64,000 nucleotides of DNA from Pseudomonas alkylphenolica (GTDB taxonomy: Bacteria; Pseudomonadota; Gammaproteobacteria; Pseudomonadales; Pseudomonadaceae): the NCBI RefSeq assembly GCF_004025535.1, contig NZ_QJRG01000047.1, positions 930,001-994,000 of the forward strand. Reading direction: 5' to 3'. The position numbers were made by a program, and so were the translations under genes. Below, one piece after another: positions 25,826-34,030 of this stretch (positions are counted from its first letter, which is position 1; each line of letters opens with the position of its first letter). Under the pieces are notes generated by a model. It was not told the origin of the DNA, did no database searches, and saw only the letters and a program-made list of their open reading frames with translations.

Positions 25826-27961
25826 TTAGAAGCTGTAGTCCAGCGTCGCAAAATATGAGCGTGGCTCACCCATCAACCACTGCTCGCCGCTGTGCGCGGT
25901 CGCCGCGTAGCGACGGTCCAGCAGGTTGTTCAACTGCAGGCCCAGGCGCACATCGGGCAGCACTTGCCAGCCCAGGTTGGCATCGACCACAGTAAAGCCG
26001 GGCACGCTCCGGGTGTTGGCGGTGTCGGCATAACGTTGGTCGACATAACGCAGCCCCATGCCGGCCTCCACGTCATGCCCCAGTCCCTTGTTAACCCATA
26101 GGTTCGCGGTGCGCCGCGGCACGTTGGTGGGGCGGTTGCCCGCACGCGATACCGTCTCGCCGCCCACGGTCTGGTCAAAGTCGTCGTACTTGGCGCGCAC
26201 CACCGAGGCGTTGGCCGACACCTGCCACTGGTTGGCGAGGGCCAGTTCCAGGGTGGCCTCCAGGCCGTCGGAAGTCTGTTGCCCGGCTTGCTCCTTCTCA
26301 TGGGTGTCCGGGTTGTCGACCAGCAGCTTGTTTTTGACGATGTGGTAAGCGGCCAGGGTCCACTCGCCACGACCGTCCCAGAACAGTTGCTTGAGGCCCA
26401 GTTCGGTCTGCTTGGCTTCGGTCAGGTCAAATTTTTGCTGGCTCGGGCTCAAGGTGAGCAGGCTGTTCACCCCGTCTTCGCTGGTGGAGTACTGGCCATA
26501 CAGCGACAGCTCATCGGTTACGGCAAACACCAGCCCGGCCCGCCAGTTGCCACCGTTGAGGCTGCGGTCCGTTCGGTTGCCGTCGACCAGGTTGTCGCGG
26601 TCGATGTGGTTCTGGTCACGGCGTACACCGGTAACCAGCGACCAGCGCTCGGACAACTGCGTGCGGTTTTCGGCAAACAGGGCAAAGGTGCGCGTGGTGC
26701 TGTGGGTCTGTGGCCGGGTCGGGTCCTGGCTGTGGAAGTAGCCCGGTGCCGGGTGCCAGGGGTCGATGTAATCGCCGCCGACGTCGGTGTAAGGCGAGTT
26801 GCTGTCGACGCCGAAGCGGATGCGGTTGTACTCGGCGCCGACCACGGTCTTGCTGCTCAGGCCAAAGAGCGAGTGATCGAAGGTAACGCTTTGACGGTCA
26901 CCAATCTGTTCCTGGTCGTGCTTGATCTCCAGGAAGCTGCCACGCTCAAGCGCGCCCAGGCCGCTGTTCCAGGTGTAGTCCTCGGCGTTGCGCCAGTGCC
27001 GGCGGCTCTTGATGTAGTAGAGCTGGTTGCTGGCACTGATCGCGTCACTGAGGTTCCAGTCGGTGTTCAGGCGCGTCCACTCATCGTGGTAGCGCTGTAC
27101 GTCGTTGCGCACGTTGTAGTTTTTCGTGCTCAGGCTGTCGCGCTGATGGCCGTCGATCAGCGGTGTGCCGAAGTAGTTCATCGGCTCGGCATCGCCGCGC
27201 TCGTGGGCCAGGGTGAAGCTCAAGTCGTCGGTGGCGTCGAAGCGCAGGGCTGCGCTCATGGCCAGGCTCCTGGAGTCGCCGCGATCAACCCAGCCATTGC
27301 CGGTCTGTTGATTGAGGGTAAGCCGGTAGCTCAGGCGCTCGCTCAGCGAGCCGCCGCTGTCCAGGCCCAGTTGTTGGCGGTCATAACTGCCGTAGCCCAG
27401 GCGCAGGTGATTGCGGATCTCGCCGGCGAACGGCTTTTTCGGGATAACGTTGATCACCGCACCGGTAGCACCCTCGCCGTAGAGAACCGAGGCCGGGCCA
27501 CGGATCACATCGATGCGCTCGACCATCCACGGGTCGACGGGGAAGGTCTGGGTACCTGCACCAGTGTACAGGCGCGAACCGTCGAACAGGGTCATCACCG
27601 AACCGTGGCCGGTAAAGCCGCGGGCCGATAAGCCGGTGTTGCCATCACCGGGCGTGGCGATCGAGGTGATGCCCGGCGAGCGGCTTACGGCGTCTTGCAC
27701 CGTGCGGTTGTTGCGCTGCTCGATGACTTCGGCGCTGAGGCTGCTGGTGCTGGCCGGGGTGTCCATGGCGCTGAGGTTCAGGCGCGAACCCGCGGGCAAC
27801 GGCGTTGCCAGGCTGATCGGGTCGTTATCTCTGTTGCTGGTGATGGCCGTCGAGGGCAGGGCCAGGATGCCGGGTTCGGCAGCGAAGGTCGGCAGGGAGA
27901 ATGCCAGGCAGGGCGCCAGGGCATTGGCCGCCAGGGTGTGAAGCTTGGAGTAACGGGACAT
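25826..27961 (-). CDS. TonB-dependent outer-membrane receptor, cobalamin-riboswitch controlled
   Basis: 711 residues from ATG 27961 (MSRYSKLHTLAANAL), with a signal peptide ending near FSLPTFA. The plug domain includes VIEQRNNRTVQDAVSRSPGI, LSARGFTGHGSVMTLFDGSR and VERIDVIRGPASVLYGEGA, which is the siderophore-receptor (FhuA/FpvA-like) plug. The barrel ends RSYFATLDYSF with the terminal aromatic. There is no N-terminal STN signalling domain, so no sigma/anti-sigma signalling is expected. The adenosylcobalamin riboswitch just upstream implies that the substrate is a corrinoid, or a metal linked to it, not an iron siderophore; this is inference from regulation. Confidence 0.9.
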   Translation of the reverse strand: MSRYSKLHTLAANALAPCLAFSLPTFAAEPGILALPSTAITSNRDNDPISLATPLPAGSRLNLSAMDTPASTSSLSAEVIEQRNNRTVQDAVSRSPGITSIATPGDGNTGLSARGFTGHGSVMTLFDGSRLYTGAGTQTFPVDPWMVERIDVIRGPASVLYGEGATGAVINVIPKKPFAGEIRNHLRLGYGSYDRQQLGLDSGGSLSERLSYRLTLNQQTGNGWVDRGDSRSLAMSAALRFDATDDLSFTLAHERGDAEPMNYFGTPLIDGHQRDSLSTKNYNVRNDVQRYHDEWTRLNTDWNLSDAISASNQLYYIKSRRHWRNAEDYTWNSGLGALERGSFLEIKHDQEQIGDRQSVTFDHSLFGLSSKTVVGAEYNRIRFGVDSNSPYTDVGGDYIDPWHPAPGYFHSQDPTRPQTHSTTRTFALFAENRTQLSERWSLVTGVRRDQNHIDRDNLVDGNRTDRSLNGGNWRAGLVFAVTDELSLYGQYSTSEDGVNSLLTLSPSQQKFDLTEAKQTELGLKQLFWDGRGEWTLAAYHIVKNKLLVDNPDTHEKEQAGQQTSDGLEATLELALANQWQVSANASVVRAKYDDFDQTVGGETVSRAGNRPTNVPRRTANLWVNKGLGHDVEAGMGLRYVDQRYADTANTRSVPGFTVVDANLGWQVLPDVRLGLQLNNLLDRRYAATAHSGEQWLMGEPRSYFATLDYSF

Positions 27962-28080
27962 GTCGTTCCAAAATGACAGGAATGAATGAATCCCGGAGGG
28001 AACAACGCATGAAGGAATTGCGCGCGCAGGCGCCCGCAAACCGGCCTGCGCCCGCCCACCGCGGGGTTGCCAAACGAAGC

Positions 28081-28260
28081 TTCAGGCCGGTCTCCGGGCT
28101 TGCGAGGGTCATGAAGGCCTTCACCTTCCCATGCCGTAGCACAGTGGTGTTTCGAAGGCTTCGCTCGCTTACCGTTGCGGGGGCAGCGCCGGACTAGTCA
28201 CACGATGTGACGCACCGGCTTCCCGTTTCACCCTGCGCACGGCGGCGCAGGACACCTGAA
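28081..28260 (-). promoter_or_regulatory. Adenosylcobalamin riboswitch
   Basis: On the minus strand the conserved order is present: P1 strand TTCAGG (28260-28255), GTGAAACGGGAAGCCGGTG, the core CCGGCGCTGCCCCCGCAACG followed by GTAAGCGAGCG, then CCACTGTG, GGGAAGGTGAAGG and the B12 box AAGCCCGGAGACCGGCCTGA, closing with CCTGAA (28086-28081). GC-rich stems lie between it and the start codon 120 bp away and form a likely expression platform. It should switch off the downstream TonB receptor when cobalamin is plentiful. Confidence 0.96.
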
Positions 28261-28330
28261 ACTGGCGCGCATCTGACCATTGAATGCCTTTGCCGTCAAT
28301 GACTTGCGCGAATGTGTGGGGCAGTGCGGC

Positions 28331-28888
28331 TCAGCGCCCGCGTTTGCGCGAGACGATCGCCTCGATGTTTTTGCGGCCGATCAGCAGCGGTTGTCGGGGT
28401 TGTTCCAGCCACTTGTACATCACCAGGCAATCAACCAGGCCCAGGCGTGCATGCCGGTAGGCGTGGGGCAGGCGGCCGACGGTTTCAAAGCCCAGCGCGT
28501 GCCACAAGGCGACGGCGACCTCGTTGCTGGCCACCACCGAATTGAACTGCATGGCCAGAAAACCCTGCTCGCGGGCCAGGCGCTGCGAGTGTTCGCACAT
28601 CAAGCGCGCCACCCCGCGACCGCGTGCGCCTTCGCAGACCATGTAGGCGCAATTGCTCACATGGCTGCCGGGGCCAGCGGCATTGGCTTTGAGGTAGTAG
28701 GAGCCGAGCAGTTGCCCGTCTTCTTCTGCCACCAGGGTGTGCAGCGGTAACTCCAGCCACAGCTGACGGGCCTGCTCCTGGCTCATGGCCGGGTCGAAGG
28801 CATAGGTTTCGCGGGCAGCGACAATGGCCTGGAAGGTCGGCCAGAAATGCTCGAAGTCAGCGGGGGTCATGGGGCGGATGTGAATCAT
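28331..28888 (-). CDS. GNAT-family N-acetyltransferase
   Basis: 185 residues from ATG 28888 (MIHIRPMTPADFEHFW), with AAGGAA as ribosome site. The acetyl-CoA loop is present as MVCEGARGRGVARLMCEHS (R/Q-x-x-G-x-G/A motif), followed by FNSVVASNEVAVALWHALGFETVGRLPHAY, split here by the usual beta5-alpha4 turn. It resembles YhhY-type or amine acetyltransferases; the substrate is unknown. The C-terminal tail (KNIEAIVSRKRGR) is basic. Confidence 0.9.
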   Translation of the reverse strand: MIHIRPMTPADFEHFWPTFQAIVAARETYAFDPAMSQEQARQLWLELPLHTLVAEEDGQLLGSYYLKANAAGPGSHVSNCAYMVCEGARGRGVARLMCEHSQRLAREQGFLAMQFNSVVASNEVAVALWHALGFETVGRLPHAYRHARLGLVDCLVMYKWLEQPRQPLLIGRKNIEAIVSRKRGR

Positions 28889-28980
28889 GGCGGTTCCTTG
28901 CAACGTGAACCGCGAGTCTGAAAGCCTTGCTGCCGGCATGCAACTGTTTGTGCATGCCGGCTGGGTGCCGGGGTAATCAA

Positions 28981-29325
28981 CTAGCTGCCGGCTTTGCCGA
29001 CGGCATCCATCGCACGCGCCGAGTAAACCAGTGCCGCCCCGGCATTCATGGCCACGGCGACACCCAGGGCTTCGGCAATTTCCTCACGGCTGGCACCGTG
29101 TTTGACCGCCTGGGCCGAGTGCACGGCGATGCAGCCGTCGCAGCGGGTGGTCACTGCCACTGCCAGAGAGATCAGCTCGCGGGTCTTGGCGTCCAGGTGG
29201 TTGGTCTTGGCCCCGGCGCCGCTGGCGGTCATGTAGCCGTTGACCGTGTCGGGGGAGAGTTGCTTGAGGTCGCCGATACCGGCCATCAACTGCTTCCGGT
29301 AGGCGTCCCAGTCCATCATGCTCAT
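28981..29325 (-). CDS. Carboxymuconolactone decarboxylase family / AhpD-like protein
   Basis: 114 residues from ATG 29325 (MSMMDWDAYRKQLMAG), with GAGG 8 nt upstream. The family core is LDAKTRELISLAVAVTTRC followed by DGCIAVHSAQAVKHGAS, containing the CxxC redox pair plus His of AhpD-like alkylhydroperoxidases. It is probably a small trimeric/hexameric peroxidase or thiol-redox protein. A longer frame to 29514 lacks family similarity and was not used. It stands alone. Confidence 0.9.
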   Translation of the reverse strand: MSMMDWDAYRKQLMAGIGDLKQLSPDTVNGYMTASGAGAKTNHLDAKTRELISLAVAVTTRCDGCIAVHSAQAVKHGASREEIAEALGVAVAMNAGAALVYSARAMDAVGKAGS

Positions 29326-29431
29326 CGTCTTCACCTCATGCTGTTGGCAACATGAACAGTGAAGCCAGTTTTTCAACGGACGGGGCGCCGTTGGTCGATG
29401 ATCGGGGCAAGGGGCACGTCGAGAGGCGGCT

Positions 29432-29450
29432 GTGGCGGGTGACCCGCCAC
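29432..29450 (-). terminator. Hairpin downstream of lpxO
   Basis: Perfect 8-bp arms GTGGCGGG and CCCGCCAC with a 3-nt loop, 19 bp beyond the lpxO stop. No U-tract follows, so terminator function is uncertain. Confidence 0.4.
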
Positions 29451-29468
29451 AATCAACGGCCTGGCCCT

Positions 29469-30368
29469 TCAGATATAGATAAACGCCAGCACCAGTGCGG
29501 CCACTACGGCCCATTTTTCCAGGTAGTAGCGGGTGCGGTTACGTTTTTTCAGGGCTTTGCCGCGTGCACGAACCTTGTAGATGCGGGTGAACAGGCGGTT
29601 GATACCGCCGGTTTTATCGCCGGCATCGTTCGGCGCCGCAGCGGCGGCCATCACGTTGCGGCTGAACCAGCGGTTGAAGGCAGTGGCCCAGCGGTACTTG
29701 AGCGGGCGTTCGACGTCACAGAACAGAATGATGCGGTTGTGATCGGTCTGGTTGGCGGCGTAGTGAATGTAGGTTTCATCGAAGATCACCCCTTCACCGT
29801 CGCGCCAGGCGTAATTCTCACCGTCTACGCAGATGTAGCAGTCGTCACTGTTGGGCGTATCCAGGCCCAGGTGGTAACGGTAGGACCCTGCATAGGGATC
29901 ACGGTGGCGAACCAGTTTGGAGCCCGGCGGCAGGGTGGCGAACATCGCGGCCTTGACCGTGCCGATGCTCTGCAACAGCTCCGTGGTGCGCGGGCAGAGC
30001 TTCATTGCCGAAGGGTGGCTCTCGCCGTACCACTTCAGGTAGAAGCGCTTCCAGCCGCTCTTGAAGAACGAGTTGAAGCCGACGTCGTCATAGTTTTGCG
30101 AGCTTTTGATTTCACCTACCTGCAGCAGTTGCTGGGCTTCGGCGCGAATGGCCTGCCAGTTGTCCTGCAACGGCTTGAGCTCGGGAAAGTTGTCGACCGG
30201 CAGGTAAGGTTTGGCCGGCAGCTTGGAGAACAGGTAGAGGAACACATTGACCGGGGCCAGGAAGCTCGAATGGTCCCCCAGTTGGCGTGTGATCTTGTGC
30301 CTGACCCGGCCACGCAAGTGGACGTAGGCAATCGAGAACACAAACAATAAAACGAGGAATATTTTCAT
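29469..30368 (-). CDS. lpxO: Lipid A hydroxylase LpxO (aspartyl/asparaginyl beta-hydroxylase family)
   Basis: 299 residues from ATG 30368 (MKIFLVLLFVFSIAYVHLRG). An N-terminal membrane anchor, the cytoplasmic Fe(II)/2-oxoglutarate domain and a C-terminal membrane helix (WAVVAALVLAFIYI) match LpxO. Metal ligands are visible as HRD in LVRHRDPYAGSYRYHLG and the distal His in FDETYIHYAANQTD; the following Arg (HNRIILFCD) binds 2-oxoglutarate. Expected role: 2-hydroxylation of the secondary laurate chain of lipid A at the inner membrane. It is divergent from thpR. Confidence 0.9.
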   Translation of the reverse strand: MKIFLVLLFVFSIAYVHLRGRVRHKITRQLGDHSSFLAPVNVFLYLFSKLPAKPYLPVDNFPELKPLQDNWQAIRAEAQQLLQVGEIKSSQNYDDVGFNSFFKSGWKRFYLKWYGESHPSAMKLCPRTTELLQSIGTVKAAMFATLPPGSKLVRHRDPYAGSYRYHLGLDTPNSDDCYICVDGENYAWRDGEGVIFDETYIHYAANQTDHNRIILFCDVERPLKYRWATAFNRWFSRNVMAAAAAPNDAGDKTGGINRLFTRIYKVRARGKALKKRNRTRYYLEKWAVVAALVLAFIYI

Positions 30369-30583
30369 GGGCGGGTTCGGTTCAGAGTGGCGATGCGCCA
30401 TGGCATGAGCCCGCCAGCATAAACAATCGGCAGCGTTGTTTGTACAAAATGTTACGGCATTGACGCCAGACATTAGTCACAGACGCAAAGGTTTGCCAGC
30501 CCGCTTGCGACCCGGCTTGCAGGTGCGTTACAGGTGGCGTTATGGATAATGAACAGCAGGCGTTGAGCAGGAGATCCACCGCA

Positions 30584-31138
30584 ATGACTGAAGCCTTGCT
30601 GCAGGGCGAACCCTTCAACCGACTGTTTTTTGCCCTGGCGTGCGAAGCCCCGCAACGCCGTGCGATTGCCCGTTGGCGTAACGAACTCGGGTCGCCGCTG
30701 GGCCGCGCGGTGCCATCGGCCAACTTTCACCTCACGCTGTTGTTTCTCGGGGCGGTGCCCAGCGCGCAGTTGCCGGCGATTTGTGCGGCGGCCTCGGCGG
30801 TGCCGGTACCCGGCAAATCCTTGAGCGTGCAACTGGACCGGCTGGAAGCCTGGCGTGCGGCCAGGGCGCTGGTGCTGACCCCCACGCAAACTCCGGCGGC
30901 CTTGCGCCAACTGGTGTATGACCTGCAACAGGCCATGCTGCCCATGGGCTTTGCCGAAGCGCCGAGGGAGTACCGTGCGCACTTGACCCTGGCGCGCAAC
31001 TATCACGGCGCGGTGCCCGAAGCGCACGTTGCTGCCGACTTTTACCTGCGAGCGCGGCATTTCACCTTGTTCGAGTCGCGCAAGGGTCGTTACTGGCCGC
31101 TGGCGCAGTGGCCGTTGATGACCGCTACAGGCGAATGA
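30584..31138 (+). CDS. thpR: RNA 2',3'-cyclic phosphodiesterase (2H family)
   Basis: 184 residues from ATG 30584; AGGAGA lies 9 nt upstream, so the ATG at 30542 is less likely. Two H-x-T-L motifs of the 2H phosphoesterase superfamily are present, NFHLTLLFLG and RAHLTLARN, with FFALACE near the start. It opens 2',3'-cyclic phosphate ends on RNA to 2'-phosphates. It is a single gene; its last 14 bp overlap the convergent DUF1772 gene. Confidence 0.92.
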   Translation: MTEALLQGEPFNRLFFALACEAPQRRAIARWRNELGSPLGRAVPSANFHLTLLFLGAVPSAQLPAICAAASAVPVPGKSLSVQLDRLEAWRAARALVLTPTQTPAALRQLVYDLQQAMLPMGFAEAPREYRAHLTLARNYHGAVPEAHVAADFYLRARHFTLFESRKGRYWPLAQWPLMTATGE

Positions 31139-31622
31139 AGCCCAGCGCCAGCATCAGCCACACCGCCGCGGCAAGGGCAGTGATGGTGCGTACGTGGTTC
31201 CAGCGGCTCCAGCTGGGTACATAGCGGTGCCAGGCGCTGACGGCCTCGGTGCTGGCCGGGTCGAGACGGGCCAGCCCCTGATTTTTGGGCACGTGGATCA
31301 CCACCGTCACCAGGATGTTGCCGACCAGGTACAGGCCGCTGCCGATGGCCATGCACACGCTGCCCGGCAGCGGAAAACGCTGATAGGCCCAGATCAGCAA
31401 GGCAATGCTGGTCAGGGCGGTGCCAAAGAACAAGGCGAAGAACACCCGGTTGAGCACCACCTGATTGATGGACTGCATGGCCGTCACGGCGCTTTGCTCG
31501 GGGATGCGTTCAAGCGCTTTCATGACAAAGTTGGAAAAGGCAAAAAACAGCCCGCCCATCAGGCCGCAGCCCAGGGTAGTGGCAACAATCAGAAATAACA
31601 GCAGGGCATCGGCAATGCTCAT
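31125..31622 (-). CDS. DUF1772 (anthrone-oxygenase-like) membrane protein
   Basis: 165 residues with four hydrophobic segments (about 5-30, 55-80, 90-112, 142-164). The DUF1772 pattern is seen in GGLFFAFSNFVMKALERIP, AMQSINQVVLNRVFF and HVPKNQGLARLDP, then WHRYVPSWSRWNHVRTI. The biochemical role in bacteria is unknown. It overlaps thpR tail-to-tail by 14 bp. Confidence 0.88.
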   Translation of the reverse strand: MSIADALLLFLIVATTLGCGLMGGLFFAFSNFVMKALERIPEQSAVTAMQSINQVVLNRVFFALFFGTALTSIALLIWAYQRFPLPGSVCMAIGSGLYLVGNILVTVVIHVPKNQGLARLDPASTEAVSAWHRYVPSWSRWNHVRTITALAAAVWLMLALGFIRL

Positions 31623-31843
31623 GGTCCAGTCCTTCGGCAGGGGGAGTGGCAGGCGTGGCTGTCAGCCATCAGCTATCCTCAGATTCAGGTGTCAGCCTGT
31701 TCTGGACATATTCGAGGCGCTACACGGAAACCGGAAGTTACCTTTGAACTGTCCACGGATTTCGTCCTGTAGTTTAGGCTCGCACCCCGGATCTTTCGTC
31801 GCGATCCGTAGTCTTTGATGCATGGAAACTGAAGGAGATGCGC

Positions 31844-32419
31844 ATGCTCATACGGTCACTGACCCTTGCCACTGTGTTGGCCATTGCAGGCCCCGTCCTG
31901 GCGGCCAACAGTGATCCCTCCCCCCTGGAGCAGGATCTGTACAAGGCCCGGCCGTTGATCGTGATTGCGCCGAGTACCGCCGACCCGACCCTCAGAAATC
32001 TGGACCAGGCGTTGAAGGACCCGGCCACCAAGGGTGAGTTCGAAAAGCGCAACCTGGTGCTGTACAGCATCGCCGGCATGATGGGTAAGCGCGAAGACAA
32101 GTACCTCGATCAACAGGCCACGATGGCCTTGATCCGCGAGTTCAAGTTCAGTGCCGCCGACACCGTGGTGACCCAGGTGGTACTGGTGGGCAAAGATGGT
32201 GAAAAACACCGCATCGAGCACACCGGTACCGTTGAACCCAGCGCTATTTTTGCTGCCGTCGATGCCTTGCCCGAGGCAGAAAAGGCCATCGTCGCGCCGA
32301 CCGTGGCGGAACAGAAGCAGGCTGCCGGCAAGCCTGCAGCCGATGGCAAACCGGGCAAGGCCGAAAAACCGGCCAAACCCGCCAAGCCCGCTGCACCGCC
32401 CAAGCCGCTGGAAGACTGA
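31844..32419 (+). CDS. DUF4174 domain secreted protein with Lys/Pro/Ala tail
   Basis: 191 residues from ATG 31844; AAGGAG (31832-31837) abuts the alternative ATG at 31838, so the second is preferred. It has a signal peptide (SLTLATVLAIAGPVLAA). The mature core is a thioredoxin-like DUF4174 domain (LEQDLYKARPLIVIAPS, RNLVLYSIAGMMGK, VVLVGKDGEKHRIEHTG) without a CxxC pair. The C-terminal 45 residues are a low-complexity KPA repeat (KPGKAEKPAKPAKPAAPP), perhaps for wall or surface contact. Periplasmic role unknown. Confidence 0.85.
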   Translation: MLIRSLTLATVLAIAGPVLAANSDPSPLEQDLYKARPLIVIAPSTADPTLRNLDQALKDPATKGEFEKRNLVLYSIAGMMGKREDKYLDQQATMALIREFKFSAADTVVTQVVLVGKDGEKHRIEHTGTVEPSAIFAAVDALPEAEKAIVAPTVAEQKQAAGKPAADGKPGKAEKPAKPAKPAAPPKPLED

Positions 32420-32420
32420 A

Positions 32421-33590
32421 TCAGTCCAGCGAAGTCCAGCGCCCCTGAGCCTCGTTGGAGCGTACGCAGGCATCAATGAACACCATCCCCAGCAGACCGT
32501 CTTCGGCTGTCGCGCACAGGCGTGCCAGTGGTGCGCTGGGGCGTTGTTCGCGGCGCGCCCTGATCAGCTCGGCGGCATCGCTGTAGACGTTGGCAAATGC
32601 TTCCAGCAGGCCTTCGGGCTGGCCTGCCTTGATCCGCGTAGCCTGTTTTGCCGCGTCACTGAGCCAGGCTTCGCCACGGCGCAGAATCTGGTGCGGCTGA
32701 TCCTGATGACGCAGTTCCAGGCGCTCCGGTTCTTCCTGATGCCAGTACAGCGAGCCGGTTGAGCCGAACACCCGGATCTGCAGGCCATGACGATGCCCGG
32801 CGGCGACAAAACTGGCCCAGAGCATGCCGCGCCCGCCACCGCTGAGGCGCAATTTTACGTGGGCGTTGTCGTCAGAACGGCGGCCCGGTACCAGGGTGCT
32901 GAGCTCTGCCGAGACTTCGCTGACTTCCTGGCCGGTGACAAAGCGCAGCAACTGATGGGCATGCACGCCCACGTCGCCCAGTACCGATGACGTACCCGCC
33001 TGGCCCGGATCGGTGCGCCAGGCCAGCGCCTTGCTGCCTTGCTGCTCCAGCGGGTGCGTGCCGAAGGCACTGGCATGTTCGACTTGAACCAGGCGCACGT
33101 CGCCGATAGCACCCCGGGCGATCAGGTCGCGGGCTTCGCGAATCATCGGGTAGCCGCTGTAGTTGTGGGTCAGCAGGTGCAGGGCCGGGCCATGGCGTGA
33201 TTCGGCAAGCAGGCTGCGGGCTTCATTAAGGTCAGTGGCCAGGGGCTTGTCGCAGATCACATCGATGCCCTGTTGCAGAAAGGCCAGGCTCGCCGGTACG
33301 TGCACGGCGTTGGGGGCCATGATCGCCACCGCCTGGATGCCATCGGCGCGCTCGGCTTCGGCGCGCGCCATCGCCTGGAAGTCGGCATACACCCGGTCCG
33401 GATCAACCCCGTAGGCCTGGGCGGCGGCCTGGTTGCGTTGCTGATCGCGGGCGAACACGCCGGCCACCAGTTCGAAGTGCCCATCCAGGTGCGCGGCGTA
33501 GCGGTGGGTGGCGCCAATCGACGACTCCAGGCCGCCGCCGATAAATCCCAGGCGCAGGCGCTGTGTGGGGTTAGCCAGTGTTTTCATCAT
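32421..33590 (-). CDS. Gfo/Idh/MocA family NAD(P)-dependent dehydrogenase (first of two)
   Basis: 389 residues, starting at the tandem ATG ATG (33590/33587); AAGGAG is just upstream. The Rossmann loop is FIGGGLESSIGATH. The catalytic lysine motif is CDKPLAT (usually EKP), and the distal acid/base pair is in LGDVGVHAHQLLRFVTG. Family members oxidise inositols, sugars or related cyclitols. It overlaps aroQ by 4 bp (ATGA), so it belongs to the operon transporter-aroQ-dehydrogenase. The substrate is inferred only: a shikimate/quinate-like or inositol-like compound. Confidence 0.9.
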   Translation of the reverse strand: MMKTLANPTQRLRLGFIGGGLESSIGATHRYAAHLDGHFELVAGVFARDQQRNQAAAQAYGVDPDRVYADFQAMARAEAERADGIQAVAIMAPNAVHVPASLAFLQQGIDVICDKPLATDLNEARSLLAESRHGPALHLLTHNYSGYPMIREARDLIARGAIGDVRLVQVEHASAFGTHPLEQQGSKALAWRTDPGQAGTSSVLGDVGVHAHQLLRFVTGQEVSEVSAELSTLVPGRRSDDNAHVKLRLSGGGRGMLWASFVAAGHRHGLQIRVFGSTGSLYWHQEEPERLELRHQDQPHQILRRGEAWLSDAAKQATRIKAGQPEGLLEAFANVYSDAAELIRARREQRPSAPLARLCATAEDGLLGMVFIDACVRSNEAQGRWTSLD

Positions 33591-34030
33591 TCAGCTCCTT
33601 GCAGCAGACGGGCGAAGTGCTCGATCGCCAATACGTAGCCGTGAGTGCCAAAGCCTGCCAGCACGGCCTTGGCCACCAACGACACGTAGGAGTGATGACG
33701 GAACGCTTCGCGGCGGTGGACGTTGGAGATGTGCACTTCGATCACCGGCACTTCGGCGGCGATCAACGCGTCATGGATGGCTACCGAGGTGTGGGTCCAG
33801 GCACCGGGGTTGATGACAATGCCGGCAACCCGGCCACGGGCCTGATGAATCCAGTCGATCATCTGCCCTTCATGGTTGGTTTGCTGAAACTCCAGGGCAA
33901 GGTCCCGGCGGCTGGCAGCCTGCTCGCACAGGTGCTGCACATCGGCAAGTGTTTCCCGGCCGTAGACCTCGGGCTGACGCAGCCCGAGCATGTTCAGGTT
34001 AGGGCCGTTGAGTACGAGCAAGGTGGTCAT
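33587..34030 (-). CDS. aroQ: Type II 3-dehydroquinate dehydratase
   Basis: 147 residues, complete. The hallmark NGPNLNMLGLRQPEVYG (catalytic Arg and Tyr), then NHEGQMIDWIH, INPGAWTHTSVAIHDAL and EVHISNVHRREAFRHHSY, are the four conserved blocks of type II dehydroquinase. It interconverts 3-dehydroquinate and 3-dehydroshikimate. Placement in a catabolic-looking operon with an MHS transporter suggests quinate/shikimate use rather than aromatic biosynthesis. It overlaps both neighbours by 4 bp. Confidence 0.95.
   Translation of the reverse strand: MTTLLVLNGPNLNMLGLRQPEVYGRETLADVQHLCEQAASRRDLALEFQQTNHEGQMIDWIHQARGRVAGIVINPGAWTHTSVAIHDALIAAEVPVIEVHISNVHRREAFRHHSYVSLVAKAVLAGFGTHGYVLAIEHFARLLQGAE

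Noticed and set aside
28930..28975. Short inverted repeat TGCCGGCATGC/GCATGCCGGC near the GNAT gene considered as an attachment site
   Set aside because: No integrase or target tRNA nearby; probably a terminator-like stem only.
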